Notes: generated by a model from the sequence alone, not told the origin. A stretch of DNA of 39,460 nucleotides from Longilinea sp. (GCA_026645875.1 JAPKMQ010000002.1:1-39460); one strand, 5' to 3'. Counted from the first letter of the stretch, positions 6,218 through 14,528 are shown. Program-made: numbers and translations.

Positions 6218-8533
6218 CTATGCCGTTTCGGTCGAGGTTTCTTCGATCTGTTCCATCAGGAAGGATTCCTGGCATTGGGTGCATTGGAACTCGCGTTTGT
6301 TGGCCACCACCAGCAAACCACCACATTTGGGACAAGGCGCAGCCACGGGGCGCTTCCACGAGGTGAAATCGCACCCCGGGTAGTTGGCACAGCCGAAGAA
6401 GACGCGGCCTTTGCGCGTCTTCCGCTGGACGAGATCGCCACCGTCCTTGGGGCAGGCAACGCCTATCTTTTCCAGCCAGGCCTCTGTGTACCGGCAGGTT
6501 GGAAAATTGCTGCAACTGATGAACTTGCCGTACCGCCCCCAGCGAATCACCAGGTCGTGGCCGCAGTCCGGGCAGGCGCGATCGACTTTTTCCAGTTCGG
6601 CCTTGGTAACCGGGATCTCCGCCTGGGCTTTGCGGAGCTGCGGCTCAAAGGAGCGGTAGAAATCGGTGATGACAAGCGGCCATTCGCGTTTACCTTCCGC
6701 CACCTGGTCGAAATTTGCCTCCATCGCGGCTGTAAAGCCAGGGTCGACCACTTCTGAGAAATGCTGTACGAGCAGATCGTTCACCAGGAAGCCCGTGTCG
6801 GTTGGGAAAAGGCGTTTATTTTCGCGGACCACATAGCCGCGCTCCTGAATGGTGGAAAGGATCGGCGCGTAAGTTGAAGGGCGACCGATACCGTGCTCCT
6901 CCAAAACCTGCACGAGGGAGGCTTCGGTAAACCGCGGAGGTGGCTGGGTGAAGTGTTGTTCCGGCAGCAAACGGATCAATCGCTGCGGCTGGCCTTCTTC
7001 CAGGTTCGGTGGAATGCGCACATCATCATCCCCCTCGCTCTTTTTATCCTCATCGCGGGATTCTTCATAAACGATCAGGTAGCCGGGAAAGCGCAGCGTA
7101 GAGCCCGTCGCCCGCCAAAGGTAATTGTGCTGCGCCGTTTGGGTGACAATATCCACCGCCACCGTGTTATATACGGCGGCTTCCATTTGGGAGGCGAGGA
7201 AACGCTGCCAGATCAACTGGTACAACTTGAATTGCTCGGCGGAGAGGAATGATTTGATGCGGTCCGGCGCGCGCATCACCGACGTCGGACGTATAGCTTC
7301 ATGCGCTTCCTGGGCGCCCACCGCACGGGTCTTATAATACGGCGGAGTCGGCGGCAGAAAATCGCCGCCGTATTGGGCCCGGATCATTTCGCGCGCCTCT
7401 TTTTGCGCCAACTCGGAGATGTTGGTCGAATCGGTGCGCATGTAGGTGATCAGGCCAGTCGCGCCGCCCTCGCCCACGTCCAGGCCTTCATATAACTGCT
7501 GCGCCAGCGCCATGGTCCGCCGCGCCGTGTACCCCAACCGGCGGGATGCTTCCTGCTGCAGCGTGCTGGTGATGAAAGGTGCCTGCGGTTTGCGCTTCCG
7601 CTCTGTGCGCTTGATCTTGTTGATGATATATTCCGCGTTCTCCAGGTCAGTTAATAACGCATCAACCGTTTCCTTGTTTTCAAGGGCCGGTTCAGCATCA
7701 TCCAGGCGCACCAGGCGGGCCTGATATTTGTTTTTCGGGGTGCCTTGCGGGTGCAGTTCTGCGCTTACCGACCAGTATTCGACTGGCGTGAAGGCTTCAA
7801 TCTCGCGCTCGCGTTCGACAATCAAGCGCAGGGCCACCGATTGCACCCGGCCGGCTGAAAGACGGCTGCGCACCTTCTCCCACAGCAGCGGGCTGAGGTT
7901 GTAGCCGACCAGCCTGTCCAGGATTCGGCGGGCTTGTTGGGCATCCACCAGCGCCATGTTGATTTGACGTGGGTGCGCAAAGGCATCCTCAATGGCGGGC
8001 TGGGTGATCTCGTGGAAAACCACGCGCTTGGTAAGCTGCGGATCGATCTCGGCGGCTTCCAGCAGGTGCCAGGCTATCGCCTCGCCCTCACGGTCAGGGT
8101 CGGTGGCCAGGTAAATTTCCTCGGCGGTTTTTGCCAGCGCTTTCAGTTCCTTGACCACCGGCCGCTTCTCGTTAGGCACGCGGTATTTCGGTTGAAAGCC
8201 GTGGTCGACGTCCACCGACAGCTCCGAACGCAGCAAATCGCGCACATGCCCCACAGATGCACGCACAGTGTAGCCTTTGCCTAAAAAACGGCTCACGGTG
8301 CGTGCCTTGGCCGGCGATTCAACGATCACCAGCTTACCCTTACGCGCAGGTTGGCGCGAAACCTTTTCGGGCGGCGTCAGAGCCGCATGCGCTTCGGTGC
8401 GGCCCATGCGGAAGATTTTCATGCCGCATTCCGGGCAGGTGCCGCGCGTAATCGGCGCGCCAACTTTGTTAAAATCCGCTTCCGGATTGACGATTTCTCG
8501 TTTTTGTTTGCATTTTACGCAATATGCTTCCAA
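6218..8533 (-). CDS. topA: DNA topoisomerase I (type IA) with an N-terminal zinc-ribbon extension
   Basis: A 771-residue topoisomerase that relaxes negative supercoils through a 5'-phosphotyrosine. Residues 1-45 are an added zinc ribbon (YCVKCKQ ... CPECGMK), resembling the DUF5679 type. The TOPRIM domain begins at LVIVESPAKARTVSRFLG (about 68-85) and carries TDPDREGEAIAWHL. The catalytic Tyr is in GLITYMRTDSTN near residue 365. The C-terminus holds three zinc-ribbon repeats (CPDCGHD..., CPKDGGD..., CPKCGGL...). The start is TTG at 8533: TAGGAG overlaps the manC stop at a suitable distance, and the reading frame begins MEAYCVKC. It follows manC by 10 bases in the ffh-to-topA block. Confidence 0.96.
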   Translation of the reverse strand: MEAYCVKCKQKREIVNPEADFNKVGAPITRGTCPECGMKIFRMGRTEAHAALTPPEKVSRQPARKGKLVIVESPAKARTVSRFLGKGYTVRASVGHVRDLLRSELSVDVDHGFQPKYRVPNEKRPVVKELKALAKTAEEIYLATDPDREGEAIAWHLLEAAEIDPQLTKRVVFHEITQPAIEDAFAHPRQINMALVDAQQARRILDRLVGYNLSPLLWEKVRSRLSAGRVQSVALRLIVEREREIEAFTPVEYWSVSAELHPQGTPKNKYQARLVRLDDAEPALENKETVDALLTDLENAEYIINKIKRTERKRKPQAPFITSTLQQEASRRLGYTARRTMALAQQLYEGLDVGEGGATGLITYMRTDSTNISELAQKEAREMIRAQYGGDFLPPTPPYYKTRAVGAQEAHEAIRPTSVMRAPDRIKSFLSAEQFKLYQLIWQRFLASQMEAAVYNTVAVDIVTQTAQHNYLWRATGSTLRFPGYLIVYEESRDEDKKSEGDDDVRIPPNLEEGQPQRLIRLLPEQHFTQPPPRFTEASLVQVLEEHGIGRPSTYAPILSTIQERGYVVRENKRLFPTDTGFLVNDLLVQHFSEVVDPGFTAAMEANFDQVAEGKREWPLVITDFYRSFEPQLRKAQAEIPVTKAELEKVDRACPDCGHDLVIRWGRYGKFISCSNFPTCRYTEAWLEKIGVACPKDGGDLVQRKTRKGRVFFGCANYPGCDFTSWKRPVAAPCPKCGGLLVVANKREFQCTQCQESFLMEQIEETSTETA

Positions 8534-8543
8534 GTTGAAACTC

Positions 8544-9635
8544 CTACAAATAAAGCTGGTATCCGTTTTGGTCGAGCAATTTCACCAGTTCACGGACCTT
8601 TTGCGCGTCGTCCCGCGGGCACACCAGCAATGCATCCACCGCATCGACGATGATCAAATTCTTAACCCCAATGGTGACGACCATCCGGTTGGGATCTTCT
8701 GAACAGACCAGGGTATGCTCCGTATCCACGCCGAGGTGCATGGCGCCAATGCGAATATTGCCGTTCTCATCGCCCGGCAGCACATCGAAGAGCGAATCCC
8801 AACTGCCCACGTCGCTCCAGCCCAAACCAGCACCCGGCAGAACGGCTACATGCTCAGCATGTTCCATGATGCCGTAGTCAATCGTCTGCGGCTTAATTTG
8901 CGGCCACAGTTTCTTCAGCGTTTCAGTCTGCCAGGCTGTGCTCCAGCTGGCAGCAATCTGGTCCAAAATGCGAGCAAGCTCAGGCATCTGACGCCTGAAT
9001 TCTTCTTGAATCCGGTCCACGCGCCAGATGAACATGCCCGAGTTCCACAGATGATCGCCGCGCCGGAGCATTTCACTGGCCAGTTCCTCGTTGGGCTTTT
9101 CCTTGAATTTGACCACGCGGAAGCCATCCTGCTGGCTGCTTTCATCCAGGGGTTCACCGCGTTGAATGTAGCCGTAACCGGTGGACGGGAAGCTGGGTTG
9201 AATGCCAAGCGTGACCAGGTACCCGCGCTGAGCCAGTTGATCGGCCGAAATCAGGATTTGCTGAAACCCGGCAACGTTTTCGATGAAATGATCGGCGGTC
9301 AAAACGGCCATCACCGCCTGCGGATCGCGCTTTTGAAGCACCACCGCCGCCAGCCCGACCACAGAAGCGGTCCCGCGTGGCATCGGCTCGAGGATGTAGT
9401 TTTCAGCCGGAATATTCGGACTTTGCTTCTGCAGCTCCGTGGCCTGGTCGGCCACCGTGACTACATAGATGTGATCCGCCGGAAACAGTCCTTCGAGGCG
9501 GTCGGTTGCCATTTGAAACAACGAGCGGTTGCTCACCAGTCGCAGCATCTGCTTCGGCCGGTTTTGTCTCGAGAGTGGCCAGAGTCGTGTACCCCCGCCG
9601 CCGGCCATGATGACAGCATAAAAATGTTCGTTCAT
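8544..9635 (-). CDS. manC: Mannose-1-phosphate guanylyltransferase
   Basis: A 363-residue nucleotidyltransferase making GDP-mannose from mannose 1-phosphate and GTP. The N-terminal signature is VIMAGGGGTRLWPLSRQNRPKQ (about residues 8-29), with VLTADHFIEN, FKEKPN and the WNSGMFIW motif further on. Its length matches the transferase-only form; the C-terminal phosphomannose isomerase cupin found in bifunctional ManC/AlgA proteins is absent. The start overlaps the dprA stop by ATGA (9632-9635), so translation is probably coupled. GDP-mannose would feed surface glycans or glycolipids, but no glycosyltransferase is nearby. Confidence 0.93.
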   Translation of the reverse strand: MNEHFYAVIMAGGGGTRLWPLSRQNRPKQMLRLVSNRSLFQMATDRLEGLFPADHIYVVTVADQATELQKQSPNIPAENYILEPMPRGTASVVGLAAVVLQKRDPQAVMAVLTADHFIENVAGFQQILISADQLAQRGYLVTLGIQPSFPSTGYGYIQRGEPLDESSQQDGFRVVKFKEKPNEELASEMLRRGDHLWNSGMFIWRVDRIQEEFRRQMPELARILDQIAASWSTAWQTETLKKLWPQIKPQTIDYGIMEHAEHVAVLPGAGLGWSDVGSWDSLFDVLPGDENGNIRIGAMHLGVDTEHTLVCSEDPNRMVVTIGVKNLIIVDAVDALLVCPRDDAQKVRELVKLLDQNGYQLYL

Positions 9636-10747
9636 TTTTTATCAGTTGTATACAGGGAATGAAATTCTCGAATGCAGACGTAATTCATCCCGCCAAGCTG
9701 GCGGATCATACCTTTAAGTTCCATGATAGCGAGTGTAGCCGAAACCTGTTCAATTGGCAAGCCGGTTTTAATTGAGATCTCGTCAATGTGCTGCGCTTCG
9801 CTGCCCAACGCGTCCAAAACGCGGGCTTCAATGCCGTCAGCGGGCAGGCTGCGCCGAGCGCTTACCTGTTCCTGAACCTGCTGTAGATGTAAAATTTCCA
9901 GCACGTCGTGCATTTCTAGCAACGGGTGCGCGCCCAGTTGGATCAAGCGGTTGGTGCCCTTGCTCTGCGGCGCCAGGATGCTGCCAGGAACCGCGAAGAC
10001 TTCACGGCCCTGTTCCACCGCAAAGGTGGCGGTGATCAACGCGCCGCTGGTTTCGCCGGCCTCGATCACCACGGTGGCCATCGAGAGCCCGGAGATGATG
10101 CGGTTGCGCGGCGGAAAATTGGTGCTGTCAGGCGGCGTGCCCGGGGCATAATCGCTGATGACCGCGCCGCGCCCAATGATTTGCCCGGCCAGGCGCTCAT
10201 GCTCTGGCGGGTAAATGCGGTCCACGCCGCTGCCCAGGACGGCGATCGTGCGGCCGCCGGATTTCATCACCGCTTCATGCGCAATTGCATCCACGCCGCG
10301 CGCCAACCCACTCACCACGGTGATGCCGTTCGCGCCCAGGTACGAGGCCAGTTCAGCAGCCACCTGACGCCCGTAAGGCGTGACCCGGCGCGTACCCACG
10401 ATGGCCACCGAAAAATCATCTTCAGGCAGCAATTCGCCGCGCACAAAAAGCACCGGCGGCGCCTGATCGATCTCCCGCAACCGTCGGGGATAGATTTCGT
10501 CCTCACGGATGACAACCTGGATGCCGCGCTCTTCGTAACCTGCCAGCAGGCCCTCCAGGTCAACGTCCTTCCGCAATTGCAGAAAGGATTCGATGATCTT
10601 CAGCGGGATACCAGCCGACATCAGAGCGTCGGCAGGCGCGTTCCAGGCAATTTCCAGGCTGCCGAAGTAATCCAGCAAAGCCTGCATGCGCACAGCGCCG
10701 ATACCTTTTACCAGGTTAAAGCCCACCCAATAGCAGCGGTGGTCCAT
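9632..10747 (-). CDS. dprA: DNA-processing protein DprA (Smf)
   Basis: A 371-residue protein that protects incoming single-stranded DNA and loads RecA during transformation. Residues about 1-75 are a helical SAM/HhH-like region. The central Rossmann domain carries GTRRVTPYGRQVAAEL, VSGLARGVDAIAHEAV, AVLGSGVDRIYPPEH and NFPPRNRIISGLS. The C-terminal ~70 residues form a winged helix (DEISIKTGLPIEQVSATLAIMELKG). It starts one base after the rimM stop and overlaps manC. A dprA-topA neighbourhood is common in bacteria; here manC is inserted between them. Confidence 0.95.
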   Translation of the reverse strand: MDHRCYWVGFNLVKGIGAVRMQALLDYFGSLEIAWNAPADALMSAGIPLKIIESFLQLRKDVDLEGLLAGYEERGIQVVIREDEIYPRRLREIDQAPPVLFVRGELLPEDDFSVAIVGTRRVTPYGRQVAAELASYLGANGITVVSGLARGVDAIAHEAVMKSGGRTIAVLGSGVDRIYPPEHERLAGQIIGRGAVISDYAPGTPPDSTNFPPRNRIISGLSMATVVIEAGETSGALITATFAVEQGREVFAVPGSILAPQSKGTNRLIQLGAHPLLEMHDVLEILHLQQVQEQVSARRSLPADGIEARVLDALGSEAQHIDEISIKTGLPIEQVSATLAIMELKGMIRQLGGMNYVCIREFHSLYTTDKK

Positions 10748-10748
10748 A

Positions 10749-11315
10749 TCAATCCTGCCAGGTTTGCGGCCTGACGCGCATGGTTTTTGCCGCGAGATCG
10801 ACCCCCAGGATCACCTCGCGGATGGCCGGCAGCAGCACTTCTTTACCATTTTCGTCTGTGACGACATAAACATCATTCGCACCGGTTTCCAGCACTTCTG
10901 TGAGGACGCCCAACTCCTGTCCATCCTCAGAAACGACTCGCAAACCGACCAACTGGTGGTGATAATATTCACCTTCAGGCAACGGCGGCAGCGAATCGGC
11001 GCGGACGTAGACCAGGTTGTTGCGTAGCTCGGCAGCTGCTTCCGGCGTGTCATACCCTTGGAATTTCAGGATTAAGAATGGCGGGTGTGAATGGCTTTTC
11101 TCAAGGATTACAGGAACATGGGCTTCGCCAATGAAAAGCTGGCGGCCCCGCCGCATCCGTTCTGGAAAATCGGTGAGGATCTCCATCAGGAGATCGCCGG
11201 TCAATCCATGCGGCCGGCGCAGTTTGCCAACCACCAGAAAGACAGGCTCGCCCGTCAGGGGCGAGCCTGTTTCATCCGTTGGTGTTGCAGGGGGGATGAT
11301 CCGGCGTGATTTCAT
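10749..11315 (-). CDS. rimM: Ribosome maturation factor RimM with an N-terminal extension
   Basis: A 188-residue 16S rRNA/30S assembly factor that binds S19. The N-terminal RimM domain begins at FLVVGKLRRPHGLTGDLLMEILTD (from about residue 26), and the C-terminal PRC-barrel carries GEYYHHQLVGLRV, GANDVYVV and LLPAIREVI. The first 25 residues are not conserved in RimM and contain a perfect DNA palindrome (11242-11270). ATG 11315 overlaps the khpA stop by ATGA, which supports this start despite the extension. In many bacteria trmD and rplS follow rimM; here dprA does. Confidence 0.94.
   Translation of the reverse strand: MKSRRIIPPATPTDETGSPLTGEPVFLVVGKLRRPHGLTGDLLMEILTDFPERMRRGRQLFIGEAHVPVILEKSHSHPPFLILKFQGYDTPEAAAELRNNLVYVRADSLPPLPEGEYYHHQLVGLRVVSEDGQELGVLTEVLETGANDVYVVTDENGKEVLLPAIREVILGVDLAAKTMRVRPQTWQD
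11242..11270. repeat. Perfect palindrome inside the 5' end of rimM
   Basis: ACAGGCTCGCCC (11242-11253), a 5-base loop and GGGCGAGCCTGT (11259-11270) form a 12-base perfect hairpin. It lies wholly in codons of the non-conserved rimM extension (about residues 16-25, reading TGSPLTGEPV). No second copy was noticed in the window. Confidence 0.8.
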
Positions 11316-11551
11316 CTGGGCTCTACGACATCCAGGCTGGCTTGCTTGCCTTCACGGGCTGCCGCGACGCGCAATAAAACGCGCATGGCATTGGCCACCC
11401 GGCCGCCCTTGCCGATCACACGACCCATATCCTCTTTGGCCACCCGCAGTTCAATATGAACCCTGGATGCGCCCGCCCGGTCCTGTTTGATCTCGACCTG
11501 GGTGGGGTCATCCACCAGCGACCGAGCGATATAGTCAATCAGATCTTTCAC
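11312..11551 (-). CDS. khpA: KH-domain RNA-binding protein KhpA
   Basis: A 79-residue single KH domain protein. The KH loop is GRVIGKGGRVANAMRVLL near residues 43-60. In other bacteria KhpA, often with KhpB, binds many RNAs and affects cell division and translation. The frame opens with GTG at 11551 after a GGGAG ribosome binding site. It lies between rpsP and rimM, its standard location, and overlaps rimM by four bases. Confidence 0.94.
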   Translation of the reverse strand: MKDLIDYIARSLVDDPTQVEIKQDRAGASRVHIELRVAKEDMGRVIGKGGRVANAMRVLLRVAAAREGKQASLDVVEPR

Positions 11552-11642
11552 GGCTTCTCCCTTTCCGGATCAATGGAGCGTACCCCGTTGCTCCAGCATA
11601 AATTCCCGTCGCAATCTCTTTCGACTTGGAGGGGGAGGTCGT

Positions 11643-11972
11643 TTACACGCTCTTCTTGCGGCTCTCGTAAACTGCCTTGGCTTCTTCAAGCAGCTTTTCA
11701 ACCGGTTCGCCAGCCTTGTAGCGGGCAAAGCGGTCCAACAGACCCACGCTCTTGAATAGTTTGAGCACCGAATCGCTGGGCTGTGCGCCCTTGCTCATCC
11801 AATCAAAAATGCGGTCTTCCTGAACTTCCAAAGTGAAGGGTTCAGTACGGGGATTGTAGGATCCCAAAATTTCAATGAAGCGGCCATCACGCGGGCTTTC
11901 CTTATCCGCGGCAATGATGCGGTAGGATGCCTGACCCTTCAAACCAGTGCGGCGTAAACGAATACGAACCAT
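11643..11972 (-). CDS. rpsP: 30S ribosomal protein S16
   Basis: A 109-residue S16 protein. The family start VRIRLRRTGLKGQASYRIIAADKESPRDGRFIE is unmistakable, followed by GSYNPRT and the GAQPSDSV segment. The C-terminal 25 residues are a basic/acidic helical tail longer than in E. coli S16 (82 residues). AAGGGAG lies upstream of the ATG, and a sigma-70-like promoter is at 12016-12044, so it can be expressed separately from ffh. Confidence 0.97.
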   Translation of the reverse strand: MVRIRLRRTGLKGQASYRIIAADKESPRDGRFIEILGSYNPRTEPFTLEVQEDRIFDWMSKGAQPSDSVLKLFKSVGLLDRFARYKAGEPVEKLLEEAKAVYESRKKSV

Positions 11973-12015
11973 CGAGTCGATCTCCCTTTTTACTTTCTAG
12001 TGTTTCTAAGGCCTA

Positions 12016-12044
12016 AGTATATCGCGAATTTCCAAACCGTCCAG
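12016..12044 (-). promoter_or_regulatory. Promoter upstream of rpsP
   Basis: On the minus strand, CTGGAC, a 17-base spacer and TATACT lie 44 bases before the rpsP ATG. It would give ribosomal protein S16 and the downstream genes a transcription start independent of ffh. Confidence 0.55.
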
Positions 12045-12057
12045 ACAGAAGGTTAAA

Positions 12058-12096
12058 GAGAGTTGAAGGGAACGCTGAAGGAAGCGTACAACTCTC
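12058..12096 (-). terminator. Hairpin downstream of ffh
   Basis: A long interrupted stem: outer arms GAGAGTTG (12058-12065) and CAACTCTC (12089-12096), inner arms ACGCT (12072-12076) and AGCGT (12083-12087). On the minus strand it is followed by TTTAACC, a weak T-run, so it may be a partial terminator or an RNA-processing site between ffh and rpsP. Confidence 0.5.
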
Positions 12097-12113
12097 CGCT
12101 CAACTGTCCGAAC

Positions 12114-13436
12114 CTATCCAAACAGGCGGGGCATTCCGCGCCCTCCTGTTTTTTGCAGTGTTTTCGCCATGCGCTGCGCATCCCTGAATTGCTTGAGAAT
12201 GCGGTTGACATCCTGCACCTCGGTGCCCGAGCCGCGTGCGATGCGCCGCCGGCGGCTGGCATTGAGGATATCCGGGTTGCGGCGTTCAGCCTGCGTCATC
12301 GAGCTGATGATCGCCTCGGTCAATTTGAGCGATTTTTCAGCTTCCTTTGGGTCGATGTTGCGGGCCGCCTGGCCCAATCCGCCCGGCAGCATCTCAAGGA
12401 TTTGCTGGAATGGGCCCATCTTGCGAATCTGGCGAAGCTGCTGGGCAAAATCCTCCAGCGAAAAATCACCTTTCATCATCTTCTGGGCCTGGTCGCGCGC
12501 CGTCTGCTCGTCGTAAGCGGCTTCGGCTTTCTCGATCAAGCCGATCACATCGCCCATCCCAAGGATGCGCGACGCCAGCCGGCGCGGATCGTAGCTTTCC
12601 AGCGCGTCGACACCTTCGCCGGTTCCCAGGAACTTGATTGGCACGCCGGTCACCGAGCGGATCGAGATGGCCGCGCCGCCCCGGCTGTCGCCGTCCATTT
12701 TGGTCAGCACGAGGCCGGTGAGCGAGACCGTATCCCGGAAGCCTTCCGCCACGTGCAGCGCTTCCTGGCCGATCATCGAATCGATCACCAGCAGCGTGTC
12801 CACCGGGGTGACCTTGCGCGTGATCGAGCGCAGCTCTTCCATCAATTGTTCGTCCAATTGCGAACGTCCAGCGGTATCCAGCAATACGACCGTGTAACCG
12901 CCTTTTTTCGCCTGGTCAAACGCATGCGCCGCCAGTTCCGGTGGTTTGATGCCTGGCTCGCTGAACACCTGCACGCCGATGCGCTCGCCGAGCGTTTGCA
13001 GTTGCTTGACCGCGGCTGGCCGGTAAGGGTCCGCCGCCACCAGCATTACGCGCTCGCCCTGCGAGCGCAGTAACCGCGCAAGTTTGGCCGCGGCGGTCGT
13101 CTTACCCGAGCCCTGCAGGCCTACGATCATCACCAGCCATGGTTTGGCGCCGGTCAGGTTGAGCCGCTCCGGCTCGCCCAGCGTGGCGATCAATTCCTCA
13201 TGGACAATTTTGATGACCTGCTGGGCTGGATTGAGCGCCTTTGAAACTTCTACGCCCACAGAGCGGGCTCGCACCCGCGCCACAAAATCCTTGACCACGC
13301 TGTAGTGCACGTCGGCCTCAAGTAAAGCCAGGCGCACTTCGCGCATCACGGCATCCACATCGGCCTCGGACAATTTTCCACGCCGGCGTAGATTTTCAAA
13401 AATTTTGTTTAAGCGGTCGCTTAAGGTTTCAAACAC
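12114..13436 (-). CDS. ffh: Signal recognition particle protein Ffh
   Basis: A 440-residue SRP54 GTPase delivering nascent membrane proteins to FtsY and the translocon. It has an N domain (1-90), a G domain with P-loop IVGLQGSGKTTAAAKLARLL near 107-126, DPYRPAAVKQL, DTAGRSQLDEQLMEEL and TKMDGDSRGGAAIS, then a C-terminal M domain (about 300-440). The M domain has SRRRRIARGSGTEVQDVNRILKQF, the SRP RNA-binding segment. The Met-rich finger region is comparatively Met-poor. The start codon is GTG at 13436 with no clear ribosome binding site. The leader between promoter (13492-13520) and start contains a terminator-like hairpin. No 4.5S RNA gene was recognised in the window. Confidence 0.97.
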   Translation of the reverse strand: MFETLSDRLNKIFENLRRRGKLSEADVDAVMREVRLALLEADVHYSVVKDFVARVRARSVGVEVSKALNPAQQVIKIVHEELIATLGEPERLNLTGAKPWLVMIVGLQGSGKTTAAAKLARLLRSQGERVMLVAADPYRPAAVKQLQTLGERIGVQVFSEPGIKPPELAAHAFDQAKKGGYTVVLLDTAGRSQLDEQLMEELRSITRKVTPVDTLLVIDSMIGQEALHVAEGFRDTVSLTGLVLTKMDGDSRGGAAISIRSVTGVPIKFLGTGEGVDALESYDPRRLASRILGMGDVIGLIEKAEAAYDEQTARDQAQKMMKGDFSLEDFAQQLRQIRKMGPFQQILEMLPGGLGQAARNIDPKEAEKSLKLTEAIISSMTQAERRNPDILNASRRRRIARGSGTEVQDVNRILKQFRDAQRMAKTLQKTGGRGMPRLFG

Positions 13437-13452
13437 GGTAGGTCACATCCAT

Positions 13453-13480
13453 AGAAAAACAACACCCCGATCCGGGGCGT
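13453..13480 (-). terminator. Terminator-like hairpin in the ffh leader (possible attenuator)
   Basis: On the minus strand, ACGCCCCG / CGGGGTGT (one G-T pair) with a 3-base loop is followed by TGTTTTTC. It begins a few bases downstream of the predicted transcription start and ends 17 bases before the ffh GTG. There is no T-run on the plus strand, so it acts on ffh transcripts. Confidence 0.65.
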
Positions 13481-13491
13481 AAGCCGAGGTG

Positions 13492-13520
13492 ATTTTAGCC
13501 TAGAACGCAAGGCGGGTCAA
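13492..13520 (-). promoter_or_regulatory. Promoter of the ffh operon
   Basis: On the minus strand, TTGACC, a 17-base spacer and TAAAAT. The -10 is about 55 bases from the ffh start. This is one of the best -35/-10 pairs in the window. Confidence 0.7.
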
Positions 13521-13583
13521 GGGATTGCTTTTTGCCCAAACCAGAAATCTGGCCAGAACCTTTTTTTTCCGGTGTAACTTTTT

Positions 13584-13611
13584 TTGATATACAGGGTTTA
13601 ACTTGTAGAAT
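13584..13611 (+). promoter_or_regulatory. Promoter of the degV-like gene
   Basis: TTGATA (13584-13589), a 16-base spacer and TAGAAT (13606-13611), about 54 bases before the GTG start, in a T-rich region divergent from the ffh promoter. Confidence 0.6.
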
Positions 13612-13664
13612 CACCATCAGAAATCATTCTTTTACAAAATTACTGTTTTCAAACGAGGAGTCCC

Positions 13665-14528
13665 GTGTCAAAAGTTGCCATTGTCACCGATTCAACTGCC
13701 TGCTTCCCGGCCGATGTGGTCAAAGGGTATCCGATGCATATCGCCCCGTTGCAAGTGATCTGGGACGAGAAAAGCTACCAGGACGGCATTGACATTCACC
13801 CCGTGGAGTTTTACTCCCGGTTGGCCACCTCCAAAACGATGCCATCCACTTCGCAAACCACGCCGGGCTATTTTGCCGAGCTTTACAAGAAGCTGCTGGA
13901 TGAGGGTTACGATATCCTGAGCGTACACATCTCCTCGCGCCTGTCCGGCACGCTCGATTCGGCTATTCAGGCCCGCGAGATGATGAAGAACAGCAAAAAT
14001 CGCATCGCGCTGGTCGATACACTGGGCGCGGGCATGGCGATGGGCTTTCCGGCATTGGTGGCAGCCCGGGCTGCCATGCAGGGTGCCACGCTGGAGGAAT
14101 GCCGCATCCTGGCGGAAAAGTCGATTTCGCACAGTGGCGTCTTCGTCGTCGTTCCCACCCTCGAGTTCCTCCACCGCGGCGGACGCATCGGTGGCGCTGC
14201 GGCTTTTGTGGGCTCGGTCCTGAATCTCAAACCCATCATTAAACTGATCGATGGCAAATTGGAGTCGGTTGATAAGGTTCGCACGTTTGGTAAAGCCGTC
14301 GAACGCATGACAGAATTATTTATCAAGGATGTGGACGGCAGGCTTCCGGTCCGCATCGCCGTTCATCACGCCAACTGCCCGGATGATGCCAAAGCCCTGC
14401 TTGAACGCGTGCGCGCCCGGTTTGCCGTCAGTGAAGTGGCCGAAGCCTTCATCGCGGATGTGAGTCCGGTGATTGGCACGCATGTCGGCCCTGGCACGCT
14501 CGGCATCGCCTACCTGGCCGGCATGTGA
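13665..14528 (+). CDS. DegV family fatty-acid-binding protein
   Basis: A 287-residue DegV protein; family members bind a fatty acid and in Firmicutes act as FakB partners of the FakA fatty acid kinase. Motifs are VAIVTDSTACFPADV at the N-terminus, TSQTTPGYFAELYKKLL, SVHISSRLSGTLDSA near 90-104 and the ligand-site segment LEFLHRGGRIGG near 170. The start is GTG at 13665, preceded by CGAGGAG. No FakA/DhaK-type kinase is next to it, so coupling to fatty acid phosphorylation cannot be read from context. It is a single-gene unit bounded by a promoter and a terminator. Confidence 0.93.
   Translation: MSKVAIVTDSTACFPADVVKGYPMHIAPLQVIWDEKSYQDGIDIHPVEFYSRLATSKTMPSTSQTTPGYFAELYKKLLDEGYDILSVHISSRLSGTLDSAIQAREMMKNSKNRIALVDTLGAGMAMGFPALVAARAAMQGATLEECRILAEKSISHSGVFVVVPTLEFLHRGGRIGGAAAFVGSVLNLKPIIKLIDGKLESVDKVRTFGKAVERMTELFIKDVDGRLPVRIAVHHANCPDDAKALLERVRARFAVSEVAEAFIADVSPVIGTHVGPGTLGIAYLAGM

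Noticed and set aside
12063-13073. 336-residue plus-strand ORF.
   Set aside because: Antisense shadow of ffh, whose GTPase motifs are unmistakable on the minus strand.
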